Assembly (NCBI GenBank): GCA_902768435.1
Contig: CACXLJ010000006.1
Coordinates: 59,406-123,405 of the forward strand
DNA length: 64,000 nt
Reading direction: 5' to 3'
From: an uncultured Bacteroidales bacterium
GTDB taxonomy: Bacteria; Bacteroidota; Bacteroidia; Bacteroidales; Muribaculaceae
The notes below the pieces were generated by a model. That model had not been told where the DNA came from. It saw nothing but the letters and a program-made list of their open reading frames with translations, and searched no databases. The position numbers and the translations under genes were made by a program. This document shows, piece by piece, positions 53,926 through 62,302 of the stretch (position 1 is its first letter; each line of letters opens with the position of its first letter).

Positions 53926-55221
53926 CTACTGCATATGGAACTGGGTTTTGAGCCAGGCGATGGCGTTGTCAACCTGCCAGGGATAGAGCCAGTGACCTGT
54001 GTCGCGACCCACCTGCAGCTGCTTGGGGGCAGTAATCACATTGTAGGCACTGAAGGTGGATGTGGGACAGCATGCCGGGTCGTTGAATCCCCAGGCATAG
54101 AAGCCCGGCGTCTTGAGAATGCGGGCAAAGTTCACCGTGTCGTAGTAGCGCGACACCTCCATGCGGGCCTTCAGGTTAGGTTCGTCGGGGTTGCGGAACA
54201 GGTGCGGCCAACCACCTCCGCGGCCGTTGTAGTAGCCTGTGAGTTCGCAGAAGGCAGGGAAATAGGCAAACAATGCGCCCACCCTGTTGTCGAGCGCCGC
54301 CGTCATGATCGAGAGCATGCCTCCCTGACTGCCGCCGTAGGTGGCGATGCGGCTCGCATCGACATCGTCACGACTGCATAGATAATCGACGGCACGCACG
54401 CAACCCAGTATGGAACGCTTATAGTAATAGGTATCACGGTTGTCGATGCCCTGCGTGGTGTAGCCTGCCAAAGCACCCGCCTCGAGTTGGCGGTAGATTT
54501 CCTCGCTCTGGTCAACGGGAATGCCGTGAACGCCAATCTCCAGCACCACAAACCCCTCATAGGCCAACTCGTTAGGCCCTTTGAAACTGCGCACCGCGGC
54601 ACCCGGCAGACGCAGGATGGCAGGTTTGCGTCCCTCGGTCTTGGGCACGGTGAGTACCCCGTACACATAGTTGCCCTTGCGATAGGATTGCAGCCGCACA
54701 TAGTAAACATCCACACGGTCGTTACTCTGCTCGGCACAGTAGCGCACTTGCGGCTGTATGGGCACCTGAGCTGCCTTGGCCTTGGCGTCGCTCCAGAACT
54801 GCTCAAAGTCGGCAGGCATGACGGTGGTGGGCTGAATATTATAGGGGTCAAAGGCAATGTTGGTCATCGACGAGTAGTCGCGCCCGTCATAGTTCACTTT
54901 CACACGCACGCTGGTGAAACCCGGCGCCTTGGCACCCGGCACGGTAAAGTGTGCCATGCCGTTGCGGTCGGTCGTCACCTTGCCCGTGTACACGGCATCG
55001 AGTTTGTCGGGGCCATAACTGTAGGTAATCTCGGTGTTGGGCATGCGCACATTCTCCTTGATGGCATAGGCGGTAATCTGGGCACGCTCGCCCACATGGT
55101 AGGTCCAGTCGGCGTGGTCGGGCTCGGCCACGACGGTGATATACTGGTGACTCGACGACTGCGCCACGGCCGTCAGCGACAGCGCGAGCACAGCAAGCAG
55201 GGTGGTGATGATGCGGTTCAT
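53926..55221 (-). CDS. Secreted acetylxylan esterase-type hydrolase (AXE1 family)
   Basis: 431 residues from the ATG at 55221; the longer frame to 55257 would begin before the likely transcription start. The signal peptide ends around TAVAQ (about 20). A beta-sandwich domain (about 25-125) is followed by an alpha/beta hydrolase with the nucleophile Ser298 in YGGSQGG and a C-terminal histidine near the segment DTGHWLYPWQVD. This is the layout of AXE1/cephalosporin-C deacetylases. It probably removes acetyl groups from plant polysaccharide or other sugars outside the cytoplasm. It has a -7 element at 55255-55262. Confidence 0.87.
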   Translation of the reverse strand: MNRIITTLLAVLALSLTAVAQSSSHQYITVVAEPDHADWTYHVGERAQITAYAIKENVRMPNTEITYSYGPDKLDAVYTGKVTTDRNGMAHFTVPGAKAPGFTSVRVKVNYDGRDYSSMTNIAFDPYNIQPTTVMPADFEQFWSDAKAKAAQVPIQPQVRYCAEQSNDRVDVYYVRLQSYRKGNYVYGVLTVPKTEGRKPAILRLPGAAVRSFKGPNELAYEGFVVLEIGVHGIPVDQSEEIYRQLEAGALAGYTTQGIDNRDTYYYKRSILGCVRAVDYLCSRDDVDASRIATYGGSQGGMLSIMTAALDNRVGALFAYFPAFCELTGYYNGRGGGWPHLFRNPDEPNLKARMEVSRYYDTVNFARILKTPGFYAWGFNDPACCPTSTFSAYNVITAPKQLQVGRDTGHWLYPWQVDNAIAWLKTQFHMQ

Positions 55222-55254
55222 AGTCAAATTCTTTACGGATTTCTTATGCAAACA

Positions 55255-55262
55255 CAAAGTTA
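55255..55262 (-). promoter_or_regulatory. -7 element of the AXE1-type esterase gene
   Basis: TAACTTTG on the minus strand, 33 bp before the ATG at 55221; no -33 partner is apparent. Confidence 0.5.
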
Positions 55263-55336
55263 ATCATTATTATGAAAAAAAGAACTTTAATTTATATTTT
55301 TATTAATAAAACATAGAGGAATTGTAGAATTTTATT

Positions 55337-55344
55337 TACTTTTG
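55337..55344 (+). promoter_or_regulatory. -7 element of the LRR-dockerin gene
   Basis: TACTTTTG fits TANNTTTG; no good -33 element. It would give a leader of about 100 nt. Confidence 0.5.
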
Positions 55345-55451
55345 CAATAAGAGATATAATGGGCAGGTCTCTCGACCGACCTTGACACTATATTCTTGGA
55401 CATTTAAAGTGCTGAAACTTATTAACTAAAAAACCTACAAACCACCATATT

Positions 55452-58400
55452 ATGAAAAAACTTATACTCTTCCTCATCACTTTCTTGAGTGCAGAAATGA
55501 AAAAGATTTCATTAATTCTTATCGCCTTCGTGGCATGTGGCTTGGCGGCAAACGCTGCAACCGACTATGGCATTGAGGTGAACGGCACTAAAATCACGAG
55601 CGACAAACTCAGTTTCTCGATTGGGAGCGGTTCAGTGAAATATAATGTCAGCACCAACACACTAACCATCAGCAATGTTGAAATATGGCGCGCAGGTGAT
55701 GCCATCAAGATTCAAGACAACACAAACCGTGACCCAGATGCAAATAGCCAAAAATTAAACATTAAATTCACTGGAACCAACAGTATTACCAGTACCACAG
55801 GGGCTGGTATATTGACCGAGGGCTCTCATGAAAACGAGGTGATAGTGATTACTGTAACTGGCACTACAACAATAAACGGGTTAAGTGCAGCTGTACATAT
55901 CAAAGAGATTAATCAACAGTCTCGTAATATTAGTTTTGAAGGTTCTGGCACGCTTAATTTAAATTCAGGACAAGGTTATGGTGTTCTTGCCACCCCCACA
56001 AACTCCACAGTGCAGGTTCACTCTGGAGTTAGCTTCGAAATAGCCAACATCAACATTGGAGGCAAATATGGCAATATTTATGACCTACCCAGAATATATT
56101 TTCATGAGGTTAACGATCAAGTGGAACTATCAACGACCATCACATTGTTGCCCACAAAAGGCGCCGACTACCCTCACATAAAAGGCCAGACAATTAATTT
56201 TGGCACCGATGTACACATCGAATTGCCAAGTGATTTACATGATACCGATCCTGTCAACCTGGAATTCGGCAACTATTATGACAAGACCTTTATTATCAAC
56301 GATGACCGCGACAATCCCAATTCGGGTTACTACAGCGTTAACAATTACCTTTACGCAATATCTTCGTTCTATGGCGCCGACTATGCCGAATTGAAGGGTC
56401 CTAAAAAGATTTACAAGCGTTCAAAACCTACCGAACTGTCAATACCTGGTTATGTGAAGATAAATGGCACATGGTATCCAGTGGGTTTAGGGGCTTATTC
56501 ATTAAGCAGCATGTATTATGCTAAAAAAATATGGTTGAATTATGGGGTCACAACTATTGGCGATTGTGCCATGACAGATTGTTTCGATCTCATAGAAGTT
56601 CACTTTCCAAGCTCAGTGTTGACAATTGGAGAAAGCATCTTCGGGAGCTCAAGCTCCTCGTCATTGAACTTTGATTTGTATTGGAGCACTCTTGATGTCA
56701 CGAAAACCAGCATGGAGTCAAACTCTTTCTCTGGATGCCAAGCCAAAACAATGAATGCCCATTTCTCAACCAGGCCCGTTGTGGCACAGGCAAAAACAAA
56801 AACCAGCATTACCAACAACATGACTGTGAACTCAACACCTGCTCCCGAAAGATGCTATGATTGTCGCACAAGTTTTCAGGATGGTACTTATATTTGCTAT
56901 ATTGTAGATGAATCACCTTTTATTAGAACCACCAATGGCTCGATGTCTTTAATAGGTTCAACAAAAAGCGCAATCAATGATAGAATGCCATTAGAAACTG
57001 GAGGTAATAAGTATTACCCCAAAAAGGTGGCACCCGAAGCGTTCTATAATAACAAGAACATCACTGAGATTGACCTCACGGGTTATACCGAGATAGGAGA
57101 AAATGCTTTCTATGGTTGCTCCAATACAAGAAAACTGACCTTGGGCGAGGACATCACATCGATGGGAGAATCTCCTTTTGCATCCATGACAGCGTTAGAC
57201 ACGGTAAACTGGAACATTAAAACATGGAGCAATTTCACTTACGACACCAGACCGTTCAAGAATTCTGCCAAAAATATCTCCTCATTCAAATTTGGCGATA
57301 ATGTGAAGTCAATTCCAGCATATCTGTGTTACAATATGTCGAAATTGAATACGCTTACCATTCCTAAAAGCATGACTTATCTTGGCATGTATGCCTTCAA
57401 GGGCTGTACGGGTTTAAAAACCATTAACTGGTATGCCATAGATGGTCGATATCCGCTTGCCGAAGTTAACGAAGAAACCGATTTGCCCTTCTGGGAAATG
57501 AACAATGTGACCACCATTAACATAGGCCATTCAGTGCAATACATTCAACGATCGCTATTTGCAGGAATGTCGGGGTTGAAAACCCTCACATTGGGCACCT
57601 CGTTAAAAGAGATTGAGGAATCTGCATTTTACCAGTGTAGCAGCCTCACTTCGGTGAATTTTCCATCGTCGTTGCTCAGCATAAAACAATATGCTTTCTA
57701 CCAATCGGGCCTGACATCGGTCACCATCCCAGCCAATGTTAATAATGTGGAACAAGCTGCATTCTCGCAGAGTAACAATTTGACCAAGGTGAACTGGAAC
57801 ACCACAAAAATCACCGAAACCAATGCCCCATTCAGCAACTGCCAGGCATTGAATACCTTTGTTTTTGTTAATGGTCTGACCAAAGTTCCCAATGCCATCT
57901 GTTCTGGATTACCCGCTCTGACATCGGTAACGATTCCAAGCACGGTGACTGAAATCGGAGCATCGGCCTTTGCCAGCTGCACGGCACTCAAGTCGATAAC
58001 GCTGCCACAGGCGGTAAAAACAATAGGACCGTACGCTTTATATAACTGCAAGAGCCTTTCATCGTTCGCTATGCCCAACCAGGTGACCGAAATCGGAGAA
58101 GCGGCATTTGCCGTGTGCTCCGCACTCAAGTCAATATCGTTGCCGCAGTCGCTGCAAACCATAGGCCGCAACGCATTCAATTCGTCGGGCTTGACCTCAA
58201 TCACCATACCAAAATCGGTGACCACCATCGATTACGGCACATTTGCCGCGTGCACTGCACTCAAGTCGGTGTCACTGCCACAAGGATTGAAAATCATAGG
58301 CGATGGAGCATTCTATCAAACGGCATTGACATCGGTCACCATCCCAAGCCTGGTGAACTCGATTGGCAGGCAGGCTTTCGCTAACTGCACCACACTGGCT

Positions 58401-58745
58401 AACATCTACCCCAAGATGACCGCTCCGGCTGACCTCACCTATGGTGAGCAAATCTTTGAAGGCGTGAACAAGCAGACCTGCAAACTGGGTGTACCCAAGG
58501 GTACGCTCGCCAAATACAAGGCTACCATGCCGTGGAAGGAGTTCTACAACATCACCGAGACTGCTGGCCTGTCTGGCGATGTGAATGGCGACGGCAAGGT
58601 GAATGTGAGTGATGTGAGTGCCCTCATCAACATGATTCTGGGCGTGACTCCCATGGACCAGGCCACAGGCGATGTGAACGGCGACGGCCGCGTGAATGTG
58701 AGCGATGTGAGTGCTCTCATCAACATGATCCTCGACATCCAGTAA
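55452..58745 (+). CDS. Giant BspA-type leucine-rich-repeat protein with dockerin repeats
   Basis: 1097 residues from the ATG at 55452; an ATG 15 codons later (55497) starts a better signal peptide (MKKISLILIAFVACGLAANA) and may be the true start. A beta-rich region (about 35-330) comes first. At least ten LRR_5 units follow (about 330-1030), such as ITEIDLTGYTEIGENAFYGC, SVTIPSTVTEIGASAFASCT and SISLPQSLQTIGRNAF. The C-terminus has two dockerin calcium repeats (about 1039-1097, GDVNGDGKVNVSDVSALINMI and GDVNGDGRVNVSDVSALINMI). It is a likely surface or matrix adhesin; the ligand is unknown. A heptamer array follows just after the stop codon. AT-rich stretches in the first third differ from the GC-rich end. 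Confidence 0.85.
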   Translation: MKKLILFLITFLSAEMKKISLILIAFVACGLAANAATDYGIEVNGTKITSDKLSFSIGSGSVKYNVSTNTLTISNVEIWRAGDAIKIQDNTNRDPDANSQKLNIKFTGTNSITSTTGAGILTEGSHENEVIVITVTGTTTINGLSAAVHIKEINQQSRNISFEGSGTLNLNSGQGYGVLATPTNSTVQVHSGVSFEIANINIGGKYGNIYDLPRIYFHEVNDQVELSTTITLLPTKGADYPHIKGQTINFGTDVHIELPSDLHDTDPVNLEFGNYYDKTFIINDDRDNPNSGYYSVNNYLYAISSFYGADYAELKGPKKIYKRSKPTELSIPGYVKINGTWYPVGLGAYSLSSMYYAKKIWLNYGVTTIGDCAMTDCFDLIEVHFPSSVLTIGESIFGSSSSSSLNFDLYWSTLDVTKTSMESNSFSGCQAKTMNAHFSTRPVVAQAKTKTSITNNMTVNSTPAPERCYDCRTSFQDGTYICYIVDESPFIRTTNGSMSLIGSTKSAINDRMPLETGGNKYYPKKVAPEAFYNNKNITEIDLTGYTEIGENAFYGCSNTRKLTLGEDITSMGESPFASMTALDTVNWNIKTWSNFTYDTRPFKNSAKNISSFKFGDNVKSIPAYLCYNMSKLNTLTIPKSMTYLGMYAFKGCTGLKTINWYAIDGRYPLAEVNEETDLPFWEMNNVTTINIGHSVQYIQRSLFAGMSGLKTLTLGTSLKEIEESAFYQCSSLTSVNFPSSLLSIKQYAFYQSGLTSVTIPANVNNVEQAAFSQSNNLTKVNWNTTKITETNAPFSNCQALNTFVFVNGLTKVPNAICSGLPALTSVTIPSTVTEIGASAFASCTALKSITLPQAVKTIGPYALYNCKSLSSFAMPNQVTEIGEAAFAVCSALKSISLPQSLQTIGRNAFNSSGLTSITIPKSVTTIDYGTFAACTALKSVSLPQGLKIIGDGAFYQTALTSVTIPSLVNSIGRQAFANCTTLANIYPKMTAPADLTYGEQIFEGVNKQTCKLGVPKGTLAKYKATMPWKEFYNITETAGLSGDVNGDGKVNVSDVSALINMILGVTPMDQATGDVNGDGRVNVSDVSALINMILDIQ

Positions 58746-58763
58746 GCTGATCTCGCTGCGCTC

Positions 58764-58798
58764 GAGTTGAGGGTTGAGTGTTTAGGGTTGAGGGTTGA
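58764..58798. repeat. Five 7-bp units of the GGGTTGA family
   Basis: GAGTTGA, GGGTTGA, GTGTTTA, GGGTTGA, GGGTTGA in 7-bp register, 18 bp after the stop of the LRR-dockerin gene. This is the reverse complement of the CTMAACY units at 39586-39634. Confidence 0.8.
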
Positions 58799-59200
58799 GT
58801 AACTCAACAACGGATTAATCAAATTAATATAGAAATTAAAGCAGAGGGGTGGCATCACTTGCCGCCCCTCGATTTCTCACGCAAAGGCGCTGGCACGCAA
58901 CCACAAAGTGCTCGAGAAAGTTTTGCAACACGAGTTGAGCGAAGCGTGTAGTGGCGAAGCCAGCAAAACCTTCCTCAACGCCGCGCGGTTCTTTTTATGG
59001 ACGCCCTGCGGGCTTAAAATTATAAAACTCCGTTTTAAAATTAAAAAATAAAAATTTAAACGGCAAAGCCGTTAAAAAAGCGAGAACATGATAATATTAT
59101 CGAAAAGCGGCGCAGGGGTGAAGTCGTAGGCGAGAACCCCTATCAATCAGGCATATACAACATCAGTCCGTAGGGACGGCAGAATGTGAATCCGGTTTTT

Positions 59201-59223
59201 TATCTGTCGCCCCTAATGGGGCT
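59201..59223. repeat. Dispersed 23-bp hairpin repeat, copy 1
   Basis: TATCTGTCGCCCC-TAAT-GGGGCT with an internal inverted repeat (GCCCC/GGGGC); a second copy lies at 59374-59396 with two base differences. Confidence 0.6.
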
Positions 59224-59373
59224 AATTATAATGAATATCATCTTAAAACAGGGGTTCTTCGCAATGTTGAGAACAGTTTCAATGCCCTTTGGGCACCGCG
59301 TACCGCTCTTGCGAGCGACTTTCGCTTTGAAATGCTCTCGAGCACTTCGTGGTTCGCTCCACCACCTGCCTAT

Positions 59374-59396
59374 TATCTGCCGCCCCTAACGGGGCT
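59374..59396. repeat. Dispersed 23-bp hairpin repeat, copy 2
   Basis: TATCTGCCGCCCC-TAAC-GGGGCT, same orientation as copy 1, 150 bp further along. Confidence 0.6.
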
Positions 59397-59568
59397 CCTC
59401 AACTCCCTTAACTCCGTAGAATCAATTGTCACGCAGCGGATTTAGCGCGTCAGCGCGACTCCCTTTTGTTCTTATGTTCTTCTGTCTAAAAGAACCGACG
59501 CGACAATATTCCTGGCGACCGAGAACCTTCTCAAAAAAAGGCGAAAATGAAAAAAAACTGCAAGAATG

Positions 59569-59599
59569 TTGCAGATGTGAAAAAATAGCACTACTTTTG
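59569..59599 (+). promoter_or_regulatory. Promoter of tRNA-Cys
   Basis: TTG (59569-59571), 20 bp, TACTTTTG (59592-59599), 19 bp before the tRNA 5' end. Confidence 0.75.
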
Positions 59600-59618
59600 T
59601 AGTCCCAAATCACATGAT

Positions 59619-59690
59619 GGTCGCTTGGATGAGTGGTTTAGTCATCGGTCTGCAAAACCGGGCACGGCGGTTCGAGTCCGCCAGCGACCT
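59619..59690 (+). tRNA. tRNA-Cys (GCA)
   Basis: A 72-base cloverleaf without encoded CCA. The acceptor stem GGTCGCT pairs with AGCGACC. The anticodon stem CGGT/ACCG surrounds the loop CTGCAAA, with anticodon GCA at 59652-59654. The T arm is GGCGG-TTCGAGT-CCGCC. It has its own promoter and a strong terminator and is flanked by repeats, so it is a single-gene transcription unit. Confidence 0.96.
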
Positions 59691-59691
59691 C

Positions 59692-59730
59692 AAAAAAGCA
59701 GCAAACTTTCACCGGTTTGCTGCTTTTTTT
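59692..59730 (+). terminator. Intrinsic terminator of tRNA-Cys
   Basis: AAAAAAGCAGCAAAC pairs perfectly with GTTTGCTGCTTTTTT, followed by further T residues. Confidence 0.9.
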
Positions 59731-59775
59731 TATCGATTAAACCACCCTCGTTCGCAAGGGCTCAGTGCTCTCAAA

Positions 59776-59803
59776 AACTGACAACTGACAACTGACAACT
59801 GAC
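59776..59803. repeat. Four tandem AACTGAC heptamers
   Basis: Four identical units in a row; the reverse complement (GTCAGTT) is the CAGTNNN family of 39434. It lies just beyond the end of the DUF3298 gene. Confidence 0.9.
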
Positions 59804-59811
59804 AACCTAAA

Positions 59812-60624
59812 CTACAGGTTGTAGAGTTCCCTCACCTCAGGCGTGAGCAAGCGACGCAATTCATAGACGGGAATCTTCACGCTGATGATGCCCTCAGACC
59901 AGGGGGCGATGTCGTAGGGGTTGTAGTGGAAAATGATGCTGTCGCCAATGAGGAACACATTGCGGCTCACAAAAATCTGGTCGGTATAGATGCCCGACTT
60001 CTCGGCCAGTTCTTCGAGCGACTCGGCAAAGTAGTTGCCCAGCAAGTGCAGGGTGATAAGGTCACGCAAGGCCTCTTCAGAGTTCTCCACAAATATGTCG
60101 TTAAAGTCAAGCACTCTGTTGTTCCTGATGTCGTAGTTCAGGAAGTGCGAGTAGAGGTTGGGGTGAGCGCCGCCACTGTACTCATAGTTATCCACCTTGT
60201 ACACGATGTAGCGCTCGCAGAATCCTACCGACGAAACCGATACGGTGTTCGAGAGCACCAGCGCGTTGCGATCAAGGTCGGCGGGCAGTTCTTCGATCAG
60301 GTCGAGCACCTTGTCGCCATAGCCCTGCGGGTGCGAGATATATTCGTTAATCACTTCGTCGGGCGTGCCCGTCTGTCCAAAGGTGAGCGACAGCAGCGAG
60401 TCTTGCAGGGCGGTGATGTCGTTGTCGCCAAACTGCACGGGCCACTGCAGTGCCACCGATGCCGTGGTATAGGTGTCGATGGAGTCGTTCTGGTCGAGTA
60501 TGTGAAACACGCTCTGGGCGGTCTTGAACACCTGATTCACACTGAAGTTCTCGACCTTAGCGGCACCAGTGAGGCTCAGGGCACTCACTGCAAGGCTCAA
60601 GGCAAGGGTTCTATAAAGCTTCAT
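59812..60624 (-). CDS. DUF3298-family secreted protein (RsiV-like)
   Basis: 270 residues from the ATG at 60624; the frame continues upstream into the DUF4491 gene region without protein-like sequence. A signal peptide (to about residue 21) precedes a DUF4163/DUF3298-type region: VQWPVQFGDN-like VALQWPVQFGDND, IVYKVDNYEYSGGAHPNLYSHFLNYD, RNNRVLDFNDIF and FHYNPYDIAPWSEGIISVKIP. These domains occur in anti-sigma RsiV and lysozyme-binding proteins; this copy has no membrane anchor beyond the signal, so it is exported, function unknown. The heptamer array lies directly downstream. Confidence 0.85.
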   Translation of the reverse strand: MKLYRTLALSLAVSALSLTGAAKVENFSVNQVFKTAQSVFHILDQNDSIDTYTTASVALQWPVQFGDNDITALQDSLLSLTFGQTGTPDEVINEYISHPQGYGDKVLDLIEELPADLDRNALVLSNTVSVSSVGFCERYIVYKVDNYEYSGGAHPNLYSHFLNYDIRNNRVLDFNDIFVENSEEALRDLITLHLLGNYFAESLEELAEKSGIYTDQIFVSRNVFLIGDSIIFHYNPYDIAPWSEGIISVKIPVYELRRLLTPEVRELYNL

Positions 60625-60682
60625 GATGGTAATAATATTTGTTTTTATAAATGAATATCTTATAAACTGCTGCACAGCGAGT

Positions 60683-61012
60683 TCACTCACGCTGCTTCTC
60701 GGCGTCGGGCGATGCGGCATCCCACGGGTAGGTGCGCTTCGGGTTGCGCGGAAACCACCCTTTCTGCACGCGGCGCTCCTGCTGGCGCACCTCAAGTATG
60801 CCCCAGAAACTGGAGAACGATGCCACCCCCAGCAGCGACGAGACCAGCACATTACTCACCAGCAGAGATGCCACCCCAAAAAGGACGCCCGCAATGAGAA
60901 AACACCACCCGAAGCGACGCCCGAAGTGATACTCTCCCTTGATGACGATGGGATGAAACAGCCCTATGATGAGAAAGGTGCCCAGCCCTATGATAAGGCC
61001 ATCAAAAGTCAT
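60683..61012 (-). CDS. DUF4491 small membrane protein
   Basis: 109 residues with about three hydrophobic segments. Residues match the DUF4491 pattern: GLGTFLIIGLFHPIVIKGEYHFG, GVASFSSFWGILEV and KGWFPRNPKR. Function unknown. It is followed 58 bp downstream by the DUF3298 gene and overlaps nothing. The gene for another small membrane protein lies 2 bp upstream, so the two are co-transcribed. Confidence 0.85.
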   Translation of the reverse strand: MTFDGLIIGLGTFLIIGLFHPIVIKGEYHFGRRFGWCFLIAGVLFGVASLLVSNVLVSSLLGVASFSSFWGILEVRQQERRVQKGWFPRNPKRTYPWDAASPDAEKQRE

Positions 61013-61014
61013 CC

Positions 61015-61257
61015 TTAATCGTCGTCGTCTTTTTCTTCTTCTTTTTTAACCTTGGGAGGTGCCAGCAGCTTGTTCTGCTTCTTGAGCAGGTCCTTGATGT
61101 CGTCGAGGCGGTCAATCACAAAGCCAAAGGCAATGAGCAGGATTCCCGCAAAAATCATCATGAGCAGCGGCAGCAAACCAAAGTTCTCTACCCTGAAGTA
61201 GCACAAGGCACCAGTGCCAATAAAGAACACGCCAATTAAGTACAGTACATATTCCAT
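61015..61257 (-). CDS. Small two-helix membrane protein
   Basis: 80 residues: two hydrophobic segments (about 4-22 and 28-46), then an amphipathic helix (IDRLDDIKDLLKKQNKLL) and a charged tail (KKEEEKDDDD). No family name is certain. Two bases separate it from the DUF4491 gene, which it probably accompanies. Confidence 0.7.
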   Translation of the reverse strand: MEYVLYLIGVFFIGTGALCYFRVENFGLLPLLMMIFAGILLIAFGFVIDRLDDIKDLLKKQNKLLAPPKVKKEEEKDDDD

Positions 61258-61363
61258 AGTTGTCTGTTTTTGGGTTTATTTTCTTAATATAGGCCACTAA
61301 ATTAGTCAAAATTGTTGAAAATGCCAACCTCGAGCAGCTTTTTTTCTTATTTTATTCATATTA

Positions 61364-61394
61364 TTTGTATCTATTATTTTTTTAGCTAAATTTG
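61364..61394 (+). promoter_or_regulatory. Promoter of the Rhs-type array
   Basis: TTTG (61364-61367), 19 bp, TAAATTTG (61387-61394), 32 bp before the first ATG. Confidence 0.7.
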
Positions 61395-61426
61395 TAATAG
61401 ATAATTTATCACATTCCTTTTATGTC

Positions 61427-61777
61427 ATGAAACATCACAAAGTTTTAGTCATTTTTACTCTTGTATTAACGATATTTATGTGCATCGTCCCGATATCGAG
61501 TGCCGACACCAATCCTCTGCAAATGATGGGTGTTGCCACCTATGGTTATGACGCGTGCGGGAATCGCATTTCACGCACGGTGGAGTTTGACGACGACGAG
61601 GATCTTCTAAGGCCGGAGGGGAATGATGCTGACAACGCGCAGTCGGAGACACTTGGCGACATTGCCGTCTATCCACGGGTCACGACCGGCATCGTCAATG
61701 TGGCTGAAAATTTTTTAGATGCATCCGTAAATGCTCTTGGTATTGTTCCCTATATTGGTCCAGCACTTTCTTTATAG
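61427..61777 (+). pseudogene. N-terminal Rhs-associated fragment joined to a toxin C-terminal remnant
   Basis: A 116-codon frame. A signal peptide (about 1-26) is followed by ATYGYDACGNRISRTV, the Rhs YD-repeat hallmark, then an acidic linker and AVYPRVTTGIVNV, which resembles the start of a type IX sorting domain. Near base 61700 the sequence turns AT-rich and reads ASVNALGIVPYIGPALSL before a TAG stop. The same frame continues after the stop for 34 more codons (61784-61882), so the stop appears to interrupt an older, longer toxin end. Whether the short product is still made is open. Confidence 0.6.
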
Positions 61778-61783
61778 TGGAAT

Positions 61784-61882
61784 ATGGGTGGGAAACAGCT
61801 ACATAGGAGTTTTACAGAACATGTAATTATTCCGAAAGTAAAAGAAGGTGGATTTGGAATGCAAGATTTTCCATTTAAATAA
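61784..61882 (+). pseudogene. Remnant of a toxin C-terminus in frame with the preceding fragment
   Basis: From the ATG at 61784 it reads MGGKQLHRSFTEHV then IIPKVKEGGFGMQDFPFK and stops, 32 codons. It is in the same frame as the 61427 fragment, with TAG as the only break (CTT TCT TTA TAG TGG AAT ATG). It is followed 21 bp later by a small membrane protein gene, the usual place for an immunity gene. Confidence 0.45.
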
Positions 61883-61903
61883 GCAATAAGTTTTTCAAGA
61901 TTC

Positions 61904-62299
61904 ATGAACTATTTAATCAATTCTATCAACTACATTTTTTACCGTATTTCACTCTATTACGAGAACACGGGCATTATTCTTGGATATGGTGATGACGGGC
62001 ATAGTGGAGGAAGTAACTTAACGGCCTTTCTTCTTGCATGCAATTTTGAAACAATAATTATCATTATACATACTTTTAGAATGGTAAAAGTTCCCTTATA
62101 TGATTTATATATAGATTGTTTTGTTTATATGGTGTTTTATTTCTTTTATTTTAGCGGCAAAAAATATCAGGCATTAAAAGAAAAATATAAAAACGAAAAC
62201 AACAAAACAAAAAAGGGATATGCTGTCCTTGCTTACATGATTATGTCGTTTGTTTTATTCATTACATTACTAATTATAAATAGCCTTATAGTTGCTTGA
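61904..62299 (+). CDS. Small multi-pass membrane protein, probable immunity protein 1
   Basis: 131 residues with at least three hydrophobic segments (about 40-55, 66-84 and 108-131) separated by short loops and a basic helix (KKYQALKEKYKNENNKTKKG). It is AT-rich compared with the Rhs core downstream. Placed directly between two toxin-like ends, in an arrangement common for polymorphic toxin systems, it is a candidate immunity protein; no direct evidence. It ends 3 bp before the next frame. Confidence 0.6.
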   Translation: MNYLINSINYIFYRISLYYENTGIILGYGDDGHSGGSNLTAFLLACNFETIIIIIHTFRMVKVPLYDLYIDCFVYMVFYFFYFSGKKYQALKEKYKNENNKTKKGYAVLAYMIMSFVLFITLLIINSLIVA

Positions 62300-62302
62300 T
62301 CC

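Larger units (their letters stand above)
58746..59618. other. Long non-coding region before tRNA-Cys
   Basis: About 870 bp without a credible gene. It holds the GGGTTGA heptamer array (58764-58798) and an AT-rich stretch with an imperfect inverted repeat (AAAACTCCGTTTTAAAATT). Two copies of TATCTGYCGCCCCTAAYGGGGCT (59201-59223, 59374-59396) lie in the second half, and the tRNA promoter is at the right end. A 67-codon frame at 59186 reads through the repeats and is not like a protein. Confidence 0.75.

Noticed and set aside
59186..59389. 67-codon open frame in the gene-poor stretch
   Set aside because: It reads through two copies of a non-coding hairpin repeat and shows no protein signature.
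58746..59618. Integration site or mobile element next to tRNA-Cys
   Set aside because: No duplicate of the tRNA 3' end, no integrase or transposase within the window.
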